Assembly (NCBI GenBank): GCA_029204045.2
Contig: CM055063.1
Location: forward strand, 29,808,810-29,872,809
DNA length: 64,000 bases
DNA from: Tillandsia leiboldiana
Lineage: Eukaryota > Streptophyta > Magnoliopsida > Poales > Bromeliaceae
Reading direction: 5' to 3'
Shown here: in pieces, positions 1-9,626 of the stretch
Layout of the letters: each line of letters starts with the position of its first letter
How positions within the stretch are numbered: position 1 is the stretch's first letter
Program-made: the position numbers and the translations under genes
The notes under the pieces: generated by a model
What the model was told of the DNA's origin: nothing
The model's input: only the letters and a program-made list of their open reading frames with translations
Databases searched by the model: none

Positions 1-528
1 CTGGAATTTTACGGACGGCGATCCGGATCGTGATAACTGAGATCCGGATCGTCATAACGAAACAGCCAATTCCAGAAAAACGAAGGTTCGGGATCCGGAT
101 CATGTGACTACGATCCGGATCGTTCATACAGTTCACCAAACATCAACGTTCGGGATCCGGATTGCGAAGCAAGATCCGGATCGTTCAAGGTAGATGGTAA
201 ACTCAACGTTCGGGATCCGGATCAAGAGACTACGATCCGGATTGCGACGATGTATGAACGAACCACCTTCGGGATCCGGATCGAACAACCTGATCCGGAT
301 CCTGAACATGTCCCAAGTCCAGTTTTTGATTTTTATGCAATGAAAGATTCTTCCAAGTGTTTCTACACTACAAGAAGTATTCGGATCACACAAATTCTTT
401 AGTTAAACATACCTGATCCTTTTGAATTCTTCTTTCTTGAGATTGAGTTAAATGATCCAACTTTCTTCACCTTCAATCTTCAAGACTTGAGACTTTCACG
501 AAACTACGCCAACTCAAATTCCGTAACA
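1..528 (-). repeat. Element A 3' LTR (partial)
   Basis: Matches 8908-9435 base for base as far as I can see. It ends at the LTR terminus (TGTTACGG on the minus strand) directly beside the polypurine tract. It holds about ten copies of the palindrome GATCCGGATC or near variants. The R/U5 part lies outside the window. Confidence 0.95.
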
Positions 529-540
529 ATCTCCCCCTTT
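529..540 (-). promoter_or_regulatory. Polypurine tract of element A
   Basis: AAAGGGGGAGAT on the minus strand, abutting the 3' LTR. It is the expected plus-strand DNA priming site for reverse transcription. The same 12 bases precede the 3' LTRs of B, C and D. Confidence 0.9.
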
Positions 541-1325
541 GGCGGTTTCGTGACAAAACACAGATCCACTAAAGAAAATTCAAAAAGATATTTTTGTTGC
601 TATCACCATACAACAAAAATTTACAATGGAGATCCAAAATACAATACATGAGTTAAACTCCTAAAACAGACTCTAGACTTAGACATCTGTACTCTCTGCA
701 AAAAGAAATCATTCTTGACAAAAGAAATCGTTAGATACCTCAAGAATTTTGTATCATTCAAAAACCACAAACAGAGATGAAGTTTAAACTCATTTATACT
801 TACCATGACATTTATATTCAGATATGTAAACTGATCATAGTTAAAAAACACCAACATATCTTCTTTGCACGTAAAAACCAAATGTCATGAACATGTTTGT
901 GACAAACTTATATATATATAGATATGTAATTGATCAGAGTTAAGAACCAACATATCTTCTATGCAATCAAAAACCAAGTGTCACAAACTTGTTAGTGAAC
1001 ATCAACTTGTTAGTTATATTACATGCCCAAATAGTTAGCAAATAGTTAGTCGAGGCATGCATTCATACAGCTGAAAAACCTCAAGTTGAGAATGGAAGTT
1101 GGAGTAATACTTACCTTGATATTCATCCAGTCAACATTGTTCAAAGTTCTCTCTAACTCTCTCCCCCTTTTTGTCACAAAACAAAGCCAAAATGTAGTTA
1201 AGACTACGAAATGTGAGGAGAGTAAAAAGTTCCAATAAAATGTAAAACCTGAGAACTAAGCTAACGTAAGTATAAAACTAAATCCTAAAATCGTAATCCT
1301 GCACAAAAGGAAAGGAAGGTGCAGT
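541..1325 (-). other. Element A 3' non-coding region
   Basis: AT-rich sequence between the accessory ORF and the polypurine tract with no credible ORF. A second polypurine-like run (AAAAAGGGGGAGAG on the minus strand) lies at about 1159-1173. Several purine runs before the 3' LTR are a known Sirevirus habit. B and C have the equivalent region. Confidence 0.7.
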
Positions 1326-1889
1326 TCAGTCGGAGGAGTCTGAGCTGGTACAACTCAGCTTGCTCAAAATCCCTTTAAGCAATGTCGAAATAGTTGAACA
1401 CTTCTTCTTGATCTTCTTGTGATCAGAGGAAATCTGCTGAAGTTCTTTCGATGTCCTCTCTTGTGCAGCCGAGAGTCTTTGTTGTTCCTGGCGAAGCGAT
1501 TCCAATACAGCAGTGTCTGTATCCTGTCTTTTCGAGTGTGATGGATGCTGTCTAGAAGCAGATGGTGCATCCAATCCCGTAACCCATGGAGATTCAGTTT
1601 GTAGAACCCCAGAGAGTGAGCGAGCTCTAGTAAGAGGCCTACTATGAAAGCTTTCACTTCTTAGGACATTCTTTCGTCTTCTATATTGCTTAGTTGTTGA
1701 TGCAGATTTCATAAGCCTTTTGCCTTTGACAAATTTCCTGTTTTGCTCATCAATCTTCTGTTGAACATCTTTGAAGAATTCATCCCATTCTTCAGTATCG
1801 TACTCTGAGCTGTCCTCCCTGCCTTCGGTTGTCTTATCTCCTGTTGAAATATCTGGTTCCTCTTTTTCAGATGTACTCTTGTGCACCAT
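1326..1889 (-). CDS. Element A 3' accessory ORF (env-like position), shortened form
   Basis: Open reading frame between RNase H and the 3' LTR. The first in-frame ATG gives 187 residues starting MVHKSTSEK. The frame is open a further 12 codons upstream and encodes a hydrophobic stretch (WLILLLVTMVH), but the ATG used there by B and C is not present, so a start has been lost. The middle is charged and Ser/Arg-rich. The C-terminus is coiled-coil-like and ends KLSCTSSDSSD, matching the ends in B and C (CTSSEDSA-like). Compared with B a central block is missing. Function is unknown. The position and the plan of hydrophobic N-terminus, low-complexity middle and C-terminal coil resemble Sirevirus env-like ORFs, but I see no proof of an envelope role. 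Confidence 0.55.
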   Translation of the reverse strand: MVHKSTSEKEEPDISTGDKTTEGREDSSEYDTEEWDEFFKDVQQKIDEQNRKFVKGKRLMKSASTTKQYRRRKNVLRSESFHSRPLTRARSLSGVLQTESPWVTGLDAPSASRQHPSHSKRQDTDTAVLESLRQEQQRLSAAQERTSKELQQISSDHKKIKKKCSTISTLLKGILSKLSCTSSDSSD

Positions 1890-1955
1890 TGTGACTAGTA
1901 ACAGGATTAACCAAGAGAGTGACAATGATCAAAGTGCTTGAGTTAAGAAGGTGTC

Positions 1956-2335
1956 CTGTGAAAACCAACTCAAGAACACAAAAATTCTTAGTTTTCAAAA
2001 ATTGGAAAAATTGTACCCAAACAATCATAATCATGTAGAGAGACTAAGAATCAAATTAGTTTTGCAAAAGGACTTCTAAAAATAGATCAATTGCATGAAT
2101 TTCGAAAATCCTTATTATATGCCCTAAAACCGAAATTTTAGAAATCGAAGCCTAAAAATCCGTTAATCAGGAGAAAACCTAGCATATAATCAAAACTAAA
2201 CAACCCAGAGTTCTTATTTCAAAAGAAATTTGATCAAAAACCATCCACAAACAAAATCGATCCAAGAATTTCGTACGTTTGAGGAGGAAAAGAGAAAAAC
2301 GGTGAAAAACCGAGATTTTGATCAATAAAACTTAC
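1956..2335 (-). other. Probable intron in the leader of the element A accessory ORF
   Basis: On the minus strand a GTAAGT donor (CCAA|GTAAGT) and a CACAG acceptor delimit 380 bp just upstream of the accessory ORF. The same signals give 380 bp in B and 381 bp in C. Splicing is inferred from these signals only. Confidence 0.55.
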
Positions 2336-2450
2336 TTGGAACTGAAGAACTTGAGTTAGAAAGCTTCCAAGGAGGATGAAATCTAGAGAGAAGCGCTCTG
2401 GAAACTTTTGAACAAAAGATTGGAGTAAAAGAAATCAAAACCCTTTTGTT

Positions 2451-2562
2451 CTTTATAAAAACCTAGCCGCGATCCGGATCCTCCCGAGCTTGCGATCCGG
2501 ATCGGCTACCCGTAGTGAAAAAAAAAACGTTCGGGATCCGGATCACCTTGCCCGATCCGGAT
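2451..2562 (-). promoter_or_regulatory. Internal promoter-like module, element A
   Basis: Four GATCCGGATC-type palindromes followed, in transcription direction, by a TATA-like TTTTATAAAG (2451-2460). They lie upstream of the intron and accessory ORF. This copies the palindromes-then-TATA layout of the element's own U3. A has lost about two of the six palindromes present in B. Confidence 0.55.
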
Positions 2563-2989
2563 CGGCCCCAACTTTTTCTTTAGAAAAATTTCAGAGAAAT
2601 TCAAGAAAAACCAGAAAAAGATTGTAAGCACAAAGGTGTATCAACTTTAAACAAAAAGCATCGTTTCACACAACAAGAATTAGATTATGCCAAATCTATC
2701 AGTAATATCCAAAAATGAAACGAAAATTTACAAGAATTAAATCCCTTAAAGTTGAACACCTTCAATTACATCTAACTTGATCTTATGAGTAATGCCTTTA
2801 TCAAATAATCAATTCGGTAAAGAAAATGAAATACAAAGATCAATAGATGTTTGAAATCCCAAATATGGTAGATAATATTTCTAGACAATCTGTTGAAGAG
2901 AGTGGCTCTTTGAGCATCTTTCTTTAAAATCCCACCTTATACCAACCTTGAAATTTGACAGAGTCAAGTATTTCAACATGCATTTTACT

Positions 2990-3170
2990 TAATCAAAAAT
3001 TTGAACAACCATGCTTGGTATACATGTGGTAGCTGCACACAATACTCGGACGACCGAGGTGGTAGCTCTTTCCTCCATGTGGTGGTAGTTTTCACACTCC
3101 TCATTGGGATGTAACTCTTTCCACATCTTTTGAGCATTTTACATTATCTTTGACTCCCCCTCAATTGGCT
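2990..3170 (-). other. Conserved 3' non-coding module, element A
   Basis: Block downstream of RNase H with repeated CTACCAC/GTGGTAG motifs and a hairpin with loop TCGT. A polypurine-like run (TTGAGGGGGAGTC) follows at about 3153-3166. Nearly identical in B and C and recognisable in the diverged element D, so it is conserved beyond its surroundings. No ORF. The remainder of 2563-3500 is AT-rich with nothing I can name. Confidence 0.6.
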
Positions 3171-3502
3171 ATCAATATTTAAGATATAAAGTATTCAACC
3201 AAAAATTGATCTCGATTTCATACTCGACTAAACAGTCAAATAAGATAATGACTATACCAAGAGATCATTGAGAGAGAAATTGACTTTGATCACTTTAGAA
3301 GATGATTTAATTAACATAAACGATCATTGCAACAAAGAAATATTATGATGGCAAAAGCATAATAAATTTCTAAATGTGTGAATAGATGCAATTAAAGTCA
3401 ATTAAGATCTATGCTCAATTACTATCCTATGTATAAACATAGATATTGAATAGAACAAAACAAATACAAAACCTATTTTAAGCAAAGGTTTCAAAAAGAA
3501 GT

Positions 3503-6500
3503 TTATTTCAAAGAAAGCATACCAATTGCTTTTCGCAAATGAATAAAACGTTTTTGATCCAAAGGTTTTGTTTAAAAAGTCAGCTAATTGATCTTCAGTT
3601 GAAATATATGAAAGTTGAAGAGTATTTGATTCAACTAGCTCTCTAAGAAAATGATATCTAAGTTCAATATGTTTTGTTCTAGAGTGCAACACAGGGTTTT
3701 TAGAAATGTTAATTGCACTTGTGTTGTCACAAAGAATGTTACCGAAGATGCTGAAATGCGGAAGTCACTCAATACGCTTTTCATCCAAATGAGTTGAGTT
3801 GAGCAACTTCCAGCTGAAATGTATTCCGCTTCGGCAGTCGAGAGTGCTATGCAATTCTGCTTTTTACTGTGCCATGCAACAAGGCAATGGCCAAGATAGA
3901 AGCATGCACCACTCGTGCTTTTCCGATCATCCACTGATCCTGCCCAATCGGCATCTGAGTATCCAACAATGTCCAGACTTGTTCCCATAGGATACCAAAT
4001 TCCGAAATTAATTGATCCTTTGATGTACCGGATGATCCGTTTCACCGCTTTCAGGTGAACTTCCTTTGGTGCTGATTGATATCTCGCGCAAATCCCAACA
4101 CTAAAGGATATATCCGGGCGACTAGCCGTGAGGTAAAGTAGACTTCCAATCATACTTCTATACAGTTTCTCGTCTACATTCTCACTATGTGATTCACTTC
4201 CAAGTCCCTTGTGGCTAGTTCCCATTGGAGTTGGAAAATCTTTACAATTTTCTAGATCAAACTTTTTGACCAACTCCAGTGCATACTTGGATTGACTCAA
4301 GTGAATACCTTCATCATTTTGTTTAATTTGCAATCCAAGAAAATAAGACAGTTCGCCCATCATGGACATCTCAAATTCGCTTTCCATGGTCTCCGCGAAT
4401 TTAGAAGCATCATTATCTTTTGTTGCACCAAATACAATGTCATCGACATAGATTTGTGCTACAATGAAATTATTTTGATAATGCTTCACAAAGAGAGTCC
4501 TGTCAGCTCCCCCTCGAGTATAGCCCTTCTCCAAAAGGTGCTTTGTTAACCTTTCGTACCATGCTCGCGCGGTGCTTGTTTCAGACCGTAAAGAGCCTTT
4601 TTTCAAACGAAAAACATGGTTAGGTTGTTTATGATCTACAAAACCTTTCGGTTGAGCTACATAAACTTCCTCATTTAAAAACCCATTTAGAAATGCGCTC
4701 TTGACGTCCATTTTGAAATAATTTGATTTAAAAATGACAAGCAATAGCAAACAATATACGAATGGACTCGAGTCTAGCTACAGGGGCGAAAGTTTCGTCA
4801 AAGTCTATACCTTCTACTTGAGGAGTAGCCTTGAGCAACTAGTCGTGCCTTGTTCCTGATGATAGTACCATCTTCATCTTTCTTGTTCTTGAAGATCCAT
4901 TTGGTACCTATCACATTATGTTGCTTTGGAGGCTTCGTTAATTCCCAGACTTTGTTTCGCTCAAATTGATGGAGCTCTTCCTGCATTGCTTTAATCCAGT
5001 AGTCATCCTGAAGAGCTTCATCTATTGTCTTTGGTTCGATTAAAGATACGTAGCAAGCAAATCCGCAAACCAACTGCCTTCGAGTTCTAACTCCTCTTGT
5101 GGATCTCCAATGATGTTCGATTCCGGATGATCCTTGGAGATTCGTAGCGTTTGTTGAAACGGAGTACTCGGAGGTACACGAGATGATTCCTGCACATCAG
5201 ATAACTAGAAGAACCATTAGATGCATCATTAATATTGGAAGTATTATTATGAGAAGATGCACTAGCAGGAGAATCATCATCTAGAGAGATATCGAGGGTA
5301 GATTTTTCAGATTCAAAATGAGAAGCTTCATCTACTTTAACATTTATAGATTCTACGATCGTCTTAGATTCAATGTTAAATACTCGATATGCTCTGCTAT
5401 TCGTAGAATAACCCAAAAAGATCCCTTCATCACTTCGAGAGTCGAACTTTCCAAGATTTTCACGGTCACGTAAGATGTAACATCGACTCCCGAAGATACG
5501 AAAGTACTTGATATCCGGTTTTCTACTAAACCACAGCTCATATGGTGTATTCAAGGTTCCTGGGCGCAAATACACTCTGTTAATGACATAGACAGCGGTG
5601 TTCACAGCTTCAGCCCAAAAATGTAGCGGTAATTTCCGGCTATGAAGCATCACACGCGCCATCTCTTGAACAACCCTGTTTTTGCGCTCAACAACACCAT
5701 TCTGCTGAGGTGTATAGGGTGCCGAGAATTCATGTTTAATGCCATTTGAAGTACAAAAGTCAATGAATTTTGAATTTATGAATTCTCCACCCCTATCACT
5801 TCTAACACGAATGATCTTTTCATTCTTTTCAATCATAATACGATGGCAAATCTCATGAAAAGAGTCAAACGTATCAGCTTTCTCTCTCAGAAATGCTACC
5901 CAAGAAAACCGAGAGAATCATCAACCAATAAGAAAAAAAAAAAATATACAATTTACCTTGCAAGGATGGTTGACGAGTTGGCCAAAAGAAAAAGAAGAAA
6001 AGAAAATAGTCTACACAAACTATACAAGATTTAATCGTAGAACGATTAAGGACAAGGAGGGGTTTCACCTTTGCATACCGAAACCTTTTGAGTTTTGGAG
6101 TATGTTGGTAAAGGTTGAGAGATTCTCCTTGAAGACGGCGTCTTGTATGATTGATCTTTTTCTTTTGTCATCGTCTTGTTTGAGGTGCTACCAATGTTCT
6201 TTCCTTTTGAAAAATCCTTCCTTGAATTCCGGGAAGTGAGCTTATTGGTAGCAATTGCAAGATGTGGTTGATTTGTTCTTTGAGCTCCAATCTCGCAATT
6301 TCTTTCGATGTGCCCTGCAAAATTACAACGAAAACATACCTTGAGCTTGACGATTCCGAAGAGGATGAGGTAGGTTTGTTGTCGTTGTTTGTCTTGAATT
6401 CCGATGTCGGAGGAGGAGATACCGACTGAGGCACAAAGACTGTCCCACTCGAACTTGGACTGTTTCCAGTTAGAGTGTACCCGAGGCCGAACCGATTTGT

Positions 6501-8063
6501 TTGACCAAGACCAAGGAGTTTATCCAACTTACTCCTTCCTAAAGAGAATTGCTGTAAGTCATCCTTGAGTTGGAGAATGGTCTCTGTCATTTCCCGTCTT
6601 TCCTGTCGGCCCTCGCCATAGAGCTTCAAGAAGTAGTTTGCTTTGTTCACCATATCTATATAGTTCTTCTCGAGCTGCTCATTGGACTCTTGAAGGGAAA
6701 CATTTGCTTTTATCAAACTATCCCTTTCCACTTCAAGATCGGTCGAGAGAGAAGTTACCCTTTTTACTTCTTCTTCGAGATCCTGCAATCTCCCTCTCAA
6801 CCCCTTGTTTTGCTTAGCCGGTTTCTTTAAATCCTGTAAAGATCTGTGGTAGGCTAGAGCAAACTCTTCACCTTCCGAATCATCCGATTCATTGTCCATT
6901 GCATTCTTTTCAACAGTGGAGTTGGACAATGATTCAGACGTACTTGCCATAAAGCACATGAATGGTGAAGATGTGGACGCGTGGAATGCCGTGGAGCTCT
7001 TTTCTTCATCACTTGAAGACGACTCATTTGACGTTGAGTTGTCATCCCCAAGTGCGACTTGCATCGCCTTCTTCTTTGTCGGATACTTGTTAGGACACTC
7101 CGTGCAATGTGGCCGTAGCCTCGACATTTGAAGCATTGGCAGTTGTCCTTCTGAACTTTTCTTATCCTTTGAGAAGTTCTCCTGCTTTCTTGACTTGTGA
7201 CTTGGAGTACCCTTGCCTTTGTTCCACTTTCTGAAGGATGGAGATTTGCTTGAATTACCCCTTCGAAAGTTGCGGCGAAAATTCCTTGTCAAGAGAGCGA
7301 GCTGCTTCTCAAATTCCTCCATAGAAAGGTTCTCGTCATCGTCCGAGGAGGATGTATCCGCGTCTTCTTCCTTAGTTGTTTTCACGCATAACCTGAAGAC
7401 TTAGAAGTGGATGCTTTTCCAGAAGAATTGTTAGTATTAAAAGTCATTTCATAAGTTTGTAATGAACCAACTAATTCTTCTACACGTATTTCGTCCGGGT
7501 GTTTAATAGTTTCAATGGCAGTAACCTTTGGGCGAAATCGTTCAGGAAGAGTTTCTTAAGATTTTTCTTACAATCTTAAATTCTGGAATCTTCTCTCCCA
7601 GATTAGCACATGAGTTTACGATGTCTTGCAATCGTGTATAGTAGTCCGTGAAAGATTCATTTTTGCCCTCAAAATAGAGTCAAACTTGCTCGTAGCATCT
7701 GCAGTTTCTGAATCTTCACGAGGTTAGTTCCCTCATGTGTAACCTGGAGAACATCCCAGATTTCTTTCGCAGTCTCACATGCCGAGACGCGAGAGAATTC
7801 AGTTTGAGATAAGGCATTAAAATAGCATTAATTCCCTTGCCATTGTAAGAAGATAACTCAAACTCTTCCTTGGTCCATTTCGACCTAGGTTTTAAGGTGT
7901 GAACATCAGAGATAAGTTCAGTTGGATTAGTCCATCCTGATTCAATTGAATGCCACACCCTTTCGTCGATGGAAGATAAAAAGGCTTTCATCCGTACTTT
8001 CCAGTACGCATAATTTGTTCCATCAAAGAAAGGGGGTCGATTGATGTTTCCACCTTCAACCAT
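3503..8063 (-). pseudogene. Element A gag-pol, broken and internally deleted
   Basis: Starts with ATG at 8061-8063 (MVEGGNINRPPFFDG, a Sirevirus-like gag start) and ends after the RNase H tail at 3503. Gag (about 8063-6270) is split by small frameshifts and includes a C-terminal CX2CX4HX4C knuckle near 6295-6336. Then protease and the HHCC part of integrase are missing, replaced by about 70 bp of unrelated filler. The integrase core (about 5836-5087) keeps the SDRGGEF and ERKNR catalytic regions. Reverse transcriptase keeps YVDD (4439-4450) and RNase H follows (about 4000-3503). One- and two-base indels break the frame at about 5210, 5090, 4815, 4570-4605, 3740 and 3570. Where these can be compared with B, B has the intact form. 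Confidence 0.92.
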
Positions 8064-8084
8064 TGTTCACAACCCCTATTCCCT

Positions 8085-8095
8085 CTCTGATACCA
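8085..8095 (-). promoter_or_regulatory. Primer binding site of element A
   Basis: TGGTATCAGAG on the minus strand, two bases after the 5' LTR. It is complementary to the 3' end of plant initiator-methionine tRNA, the usual copia primer. Confidence 0.88.
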
Positions 8096-8399
8096 CTTGT
8101 TGGGTCGTATATAATACGGATCTAAATAGGGGAAGAAACACCTAGAGGGGGGTGAATAGGTGTAAACGTATAAACACTCAAAAATCGTTGCAATAAAAAA
8201 CCCAATGCGGAAATGAAAATAACTCGCAAGATTTTTACGTGGAAAACTCCATCACCGGAGGTAAAAAACCACGGGACCGATAACACGGCAGAAATCCACT
8301 AGAATTAAAACACGTACAAGGTGATTTACCGTACACACTTACGACTCAACCTTTTCCATACGCTCCTAGAGGATCTTCTCCGCTCGCTCCCAGACGCTT

Positions 8400-8580
8400 C
8401 TCGAATCCACGATCTGCGCCCAACGCCGAATCCACGGCGTCCAACGTCGAATCCACGACGTCCGACCGAATCCACCGTCTTCACCCAATAGCACCCTTCG
8501 AATCCACGAACGTGCCTCGCTCCGAATCCACGAGAGCGATTGAACCTTGAATCCACAAGGACACGCGAATCCACGCGCCG
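8400..8580 (-). other. TGGATT-loop hairpin array, element A 5' LTR
   Basis: About eight copies of a CG-TGGATT-CG core on the minus strand, each in its own short inverted repeat, for example ACGCCG/CGGCGT and ACGTCG/CGACGT stems. They lie downstream of the TATA box, so they are in the RNA leader. In A one stem (GACGG/CGGTC) has a mismatch that B does not have. Confidence 0.75.
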
Positions 8581-8851
8581 ATTTTGGGGTAATCGTTGTT
8601 TTTGGGTGGTGATGATCCGCCGAATACTTAGATCAAAGATAGATCGGAAATACCATCTAAGTATTCATTAGTTTGATTCAACTCAAGATGTGAGTATGAA
8701 AACCTAGAATCAAACTAATCAATATAGATGAAGAAACATAGAGTATTCTCTAATGATTTCCTTTCTTCTCTATATGTGGATCTATAGCCGTATAAGATGA
8801 TATATGAAAATGACGGCTATGTGGATTGACCCTAGAAAGAAAGACATAGGG

Positions 8852-8862
8852 TCTATTTATAG
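8852..8862 (-). promoter_or_regulatory. TATA box of element A LTR
   Basis: CTATAAATAGA on the minus strand, between the U3 palindromes and the hairpin leader. The same 11-mer occurs in the LTRs of B (16973-16983), C (51574-51584, 61829-61839) and D (33319-33329, 49778-49788). Confidence 0.8.
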
Positions 8863-9435
8863 GTTAGAAACCCTAGGAAGGAGATAAGAATCAAAAACCT
8901 GCCATTTCTGGAATTTTACGGACGGCGATCCGGATCGTGATAACTGAGATCCGGATCGTCATAACGAAACAGCCAATTCCAGAAAAACGAAGGTTCGGGA
9001 TCCGGATCATGTGACTACGATCCGGATCGTTCATACAGTTCACCAAACATCAACGTTCGGGATCCGGATTGCGAAGCAAGATCCGGATCGTTCAAGGTAG
9101 ATGGTAAACTCAACGTTCGGGATCCGGATCAAGAGACTACGATCCGGATTGCGACGATGTATGAACGAACCACCTTCGGGATCCGGATCGAACAACCTGA
9201 TCCGGATCCTGAACATGTCCCAAGTCCAGTTTTTGATTTTTATGCAATGAAAGATTCTTCCAAGTGTTTCTACACTACAAGAAGTATTCGGATCACACAA
9301 ATTCTTTAGTTAAACATACCTGATCCTTTTGAATTCTTCTTTCTTGAGATTGAGTTAAATGATCCAACTTTCTTCACCTTCAATCTTCAAGACTTGAGAC
9401 TTTCACGAAACTACGCCAACTCAAATTCCGTAACA

Positions 9436-9526
9436 GATTTAGACCCCTCATCAACAAGAACAGACTCCCAGGCTCAGCCTATCGAGTTTCCGATCCGTTA
9501 CCGTTCAGGGATTCGCCCCTCTCGGT
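9436..9526. repeat. G-family gypsy LTR fragment flanking element A
   Basis: Matches about 25712-25815 of the second G-family LTR (shared stretch TTACCGTTCAGGGATTCG) with moderate divergence. Element A therefore inserted into a G-family LTR. This is a segment that LTR-G1 has lost. It ends at the N run. Confidence 0.8.
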
Positions 9527-9626
9527 NNNNNNNNNNNNNNNNNNNNNNNNNNNNNNNNNNNNNNNNNNNNNNNNNNNNNNNNNNNNNNNNNNNNNNNNNN
9601 NNNNNNNNNNNNNNNNNNNNNNNNNN
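9527..9626. other. Assembly gap (100 N)
   Basis: Exactly 100 N, the usual placeholder for a gap of unknown size. The sequence on each side belongs to different elements. An ORF drawn across it would be an artefact. Confidence 0.99.

Larger units (their letters stand above)
1..9435 (-). mobile_element. Element A: Sirevirus-type Ty1/copia retrotransposon
   Basis: Read on the minus strand it has a 5' LTR at the right, an iMet-type primer site, gag, integrase before reverse transcriptase (copia order), a long 3' region with an accessory ORF, a polypurine tract, and a 3' LTR cut by the window edge. Long 3' region, several polypurine runs, palindromes in U3 and the gag type fit the Sirevirus (Maximus/SIRE) lineage, which is inferred from family knowledge. 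The visible 528 bp of 3' LTR match the same part of the 5' LTR with no difference seen by eye, so the insertion is young. Protease and the zinc-binding part of integrase are deleted, so it is not autonomous. Its right flank is G-family LTR sequence. The target duplication cannot be tested because the left end is missing. Confidence 0.93.
8098..9435 (-). repeat. Element A 5' LTR (1338 bp)
   Basis: Begins TGTTACGG and ends CCCAACA on the minus strand (TG...CA). U3 holds about ten GATCCGGATC palindromes (8926-9212). TATA (CTATAAATAGA) is at 8852-8862. The transcribed part holds the TGGATT-loop hairpin array (8400-8580). Confidence 0.95.

Noticed and set aside
133..393. 86-codon frames inside copia LTRs (also 9040-9300 and 16536-16796)
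   Set aside because: They run through the palindrome repeats of U3 and recur only with the LTR; no protein evidence.
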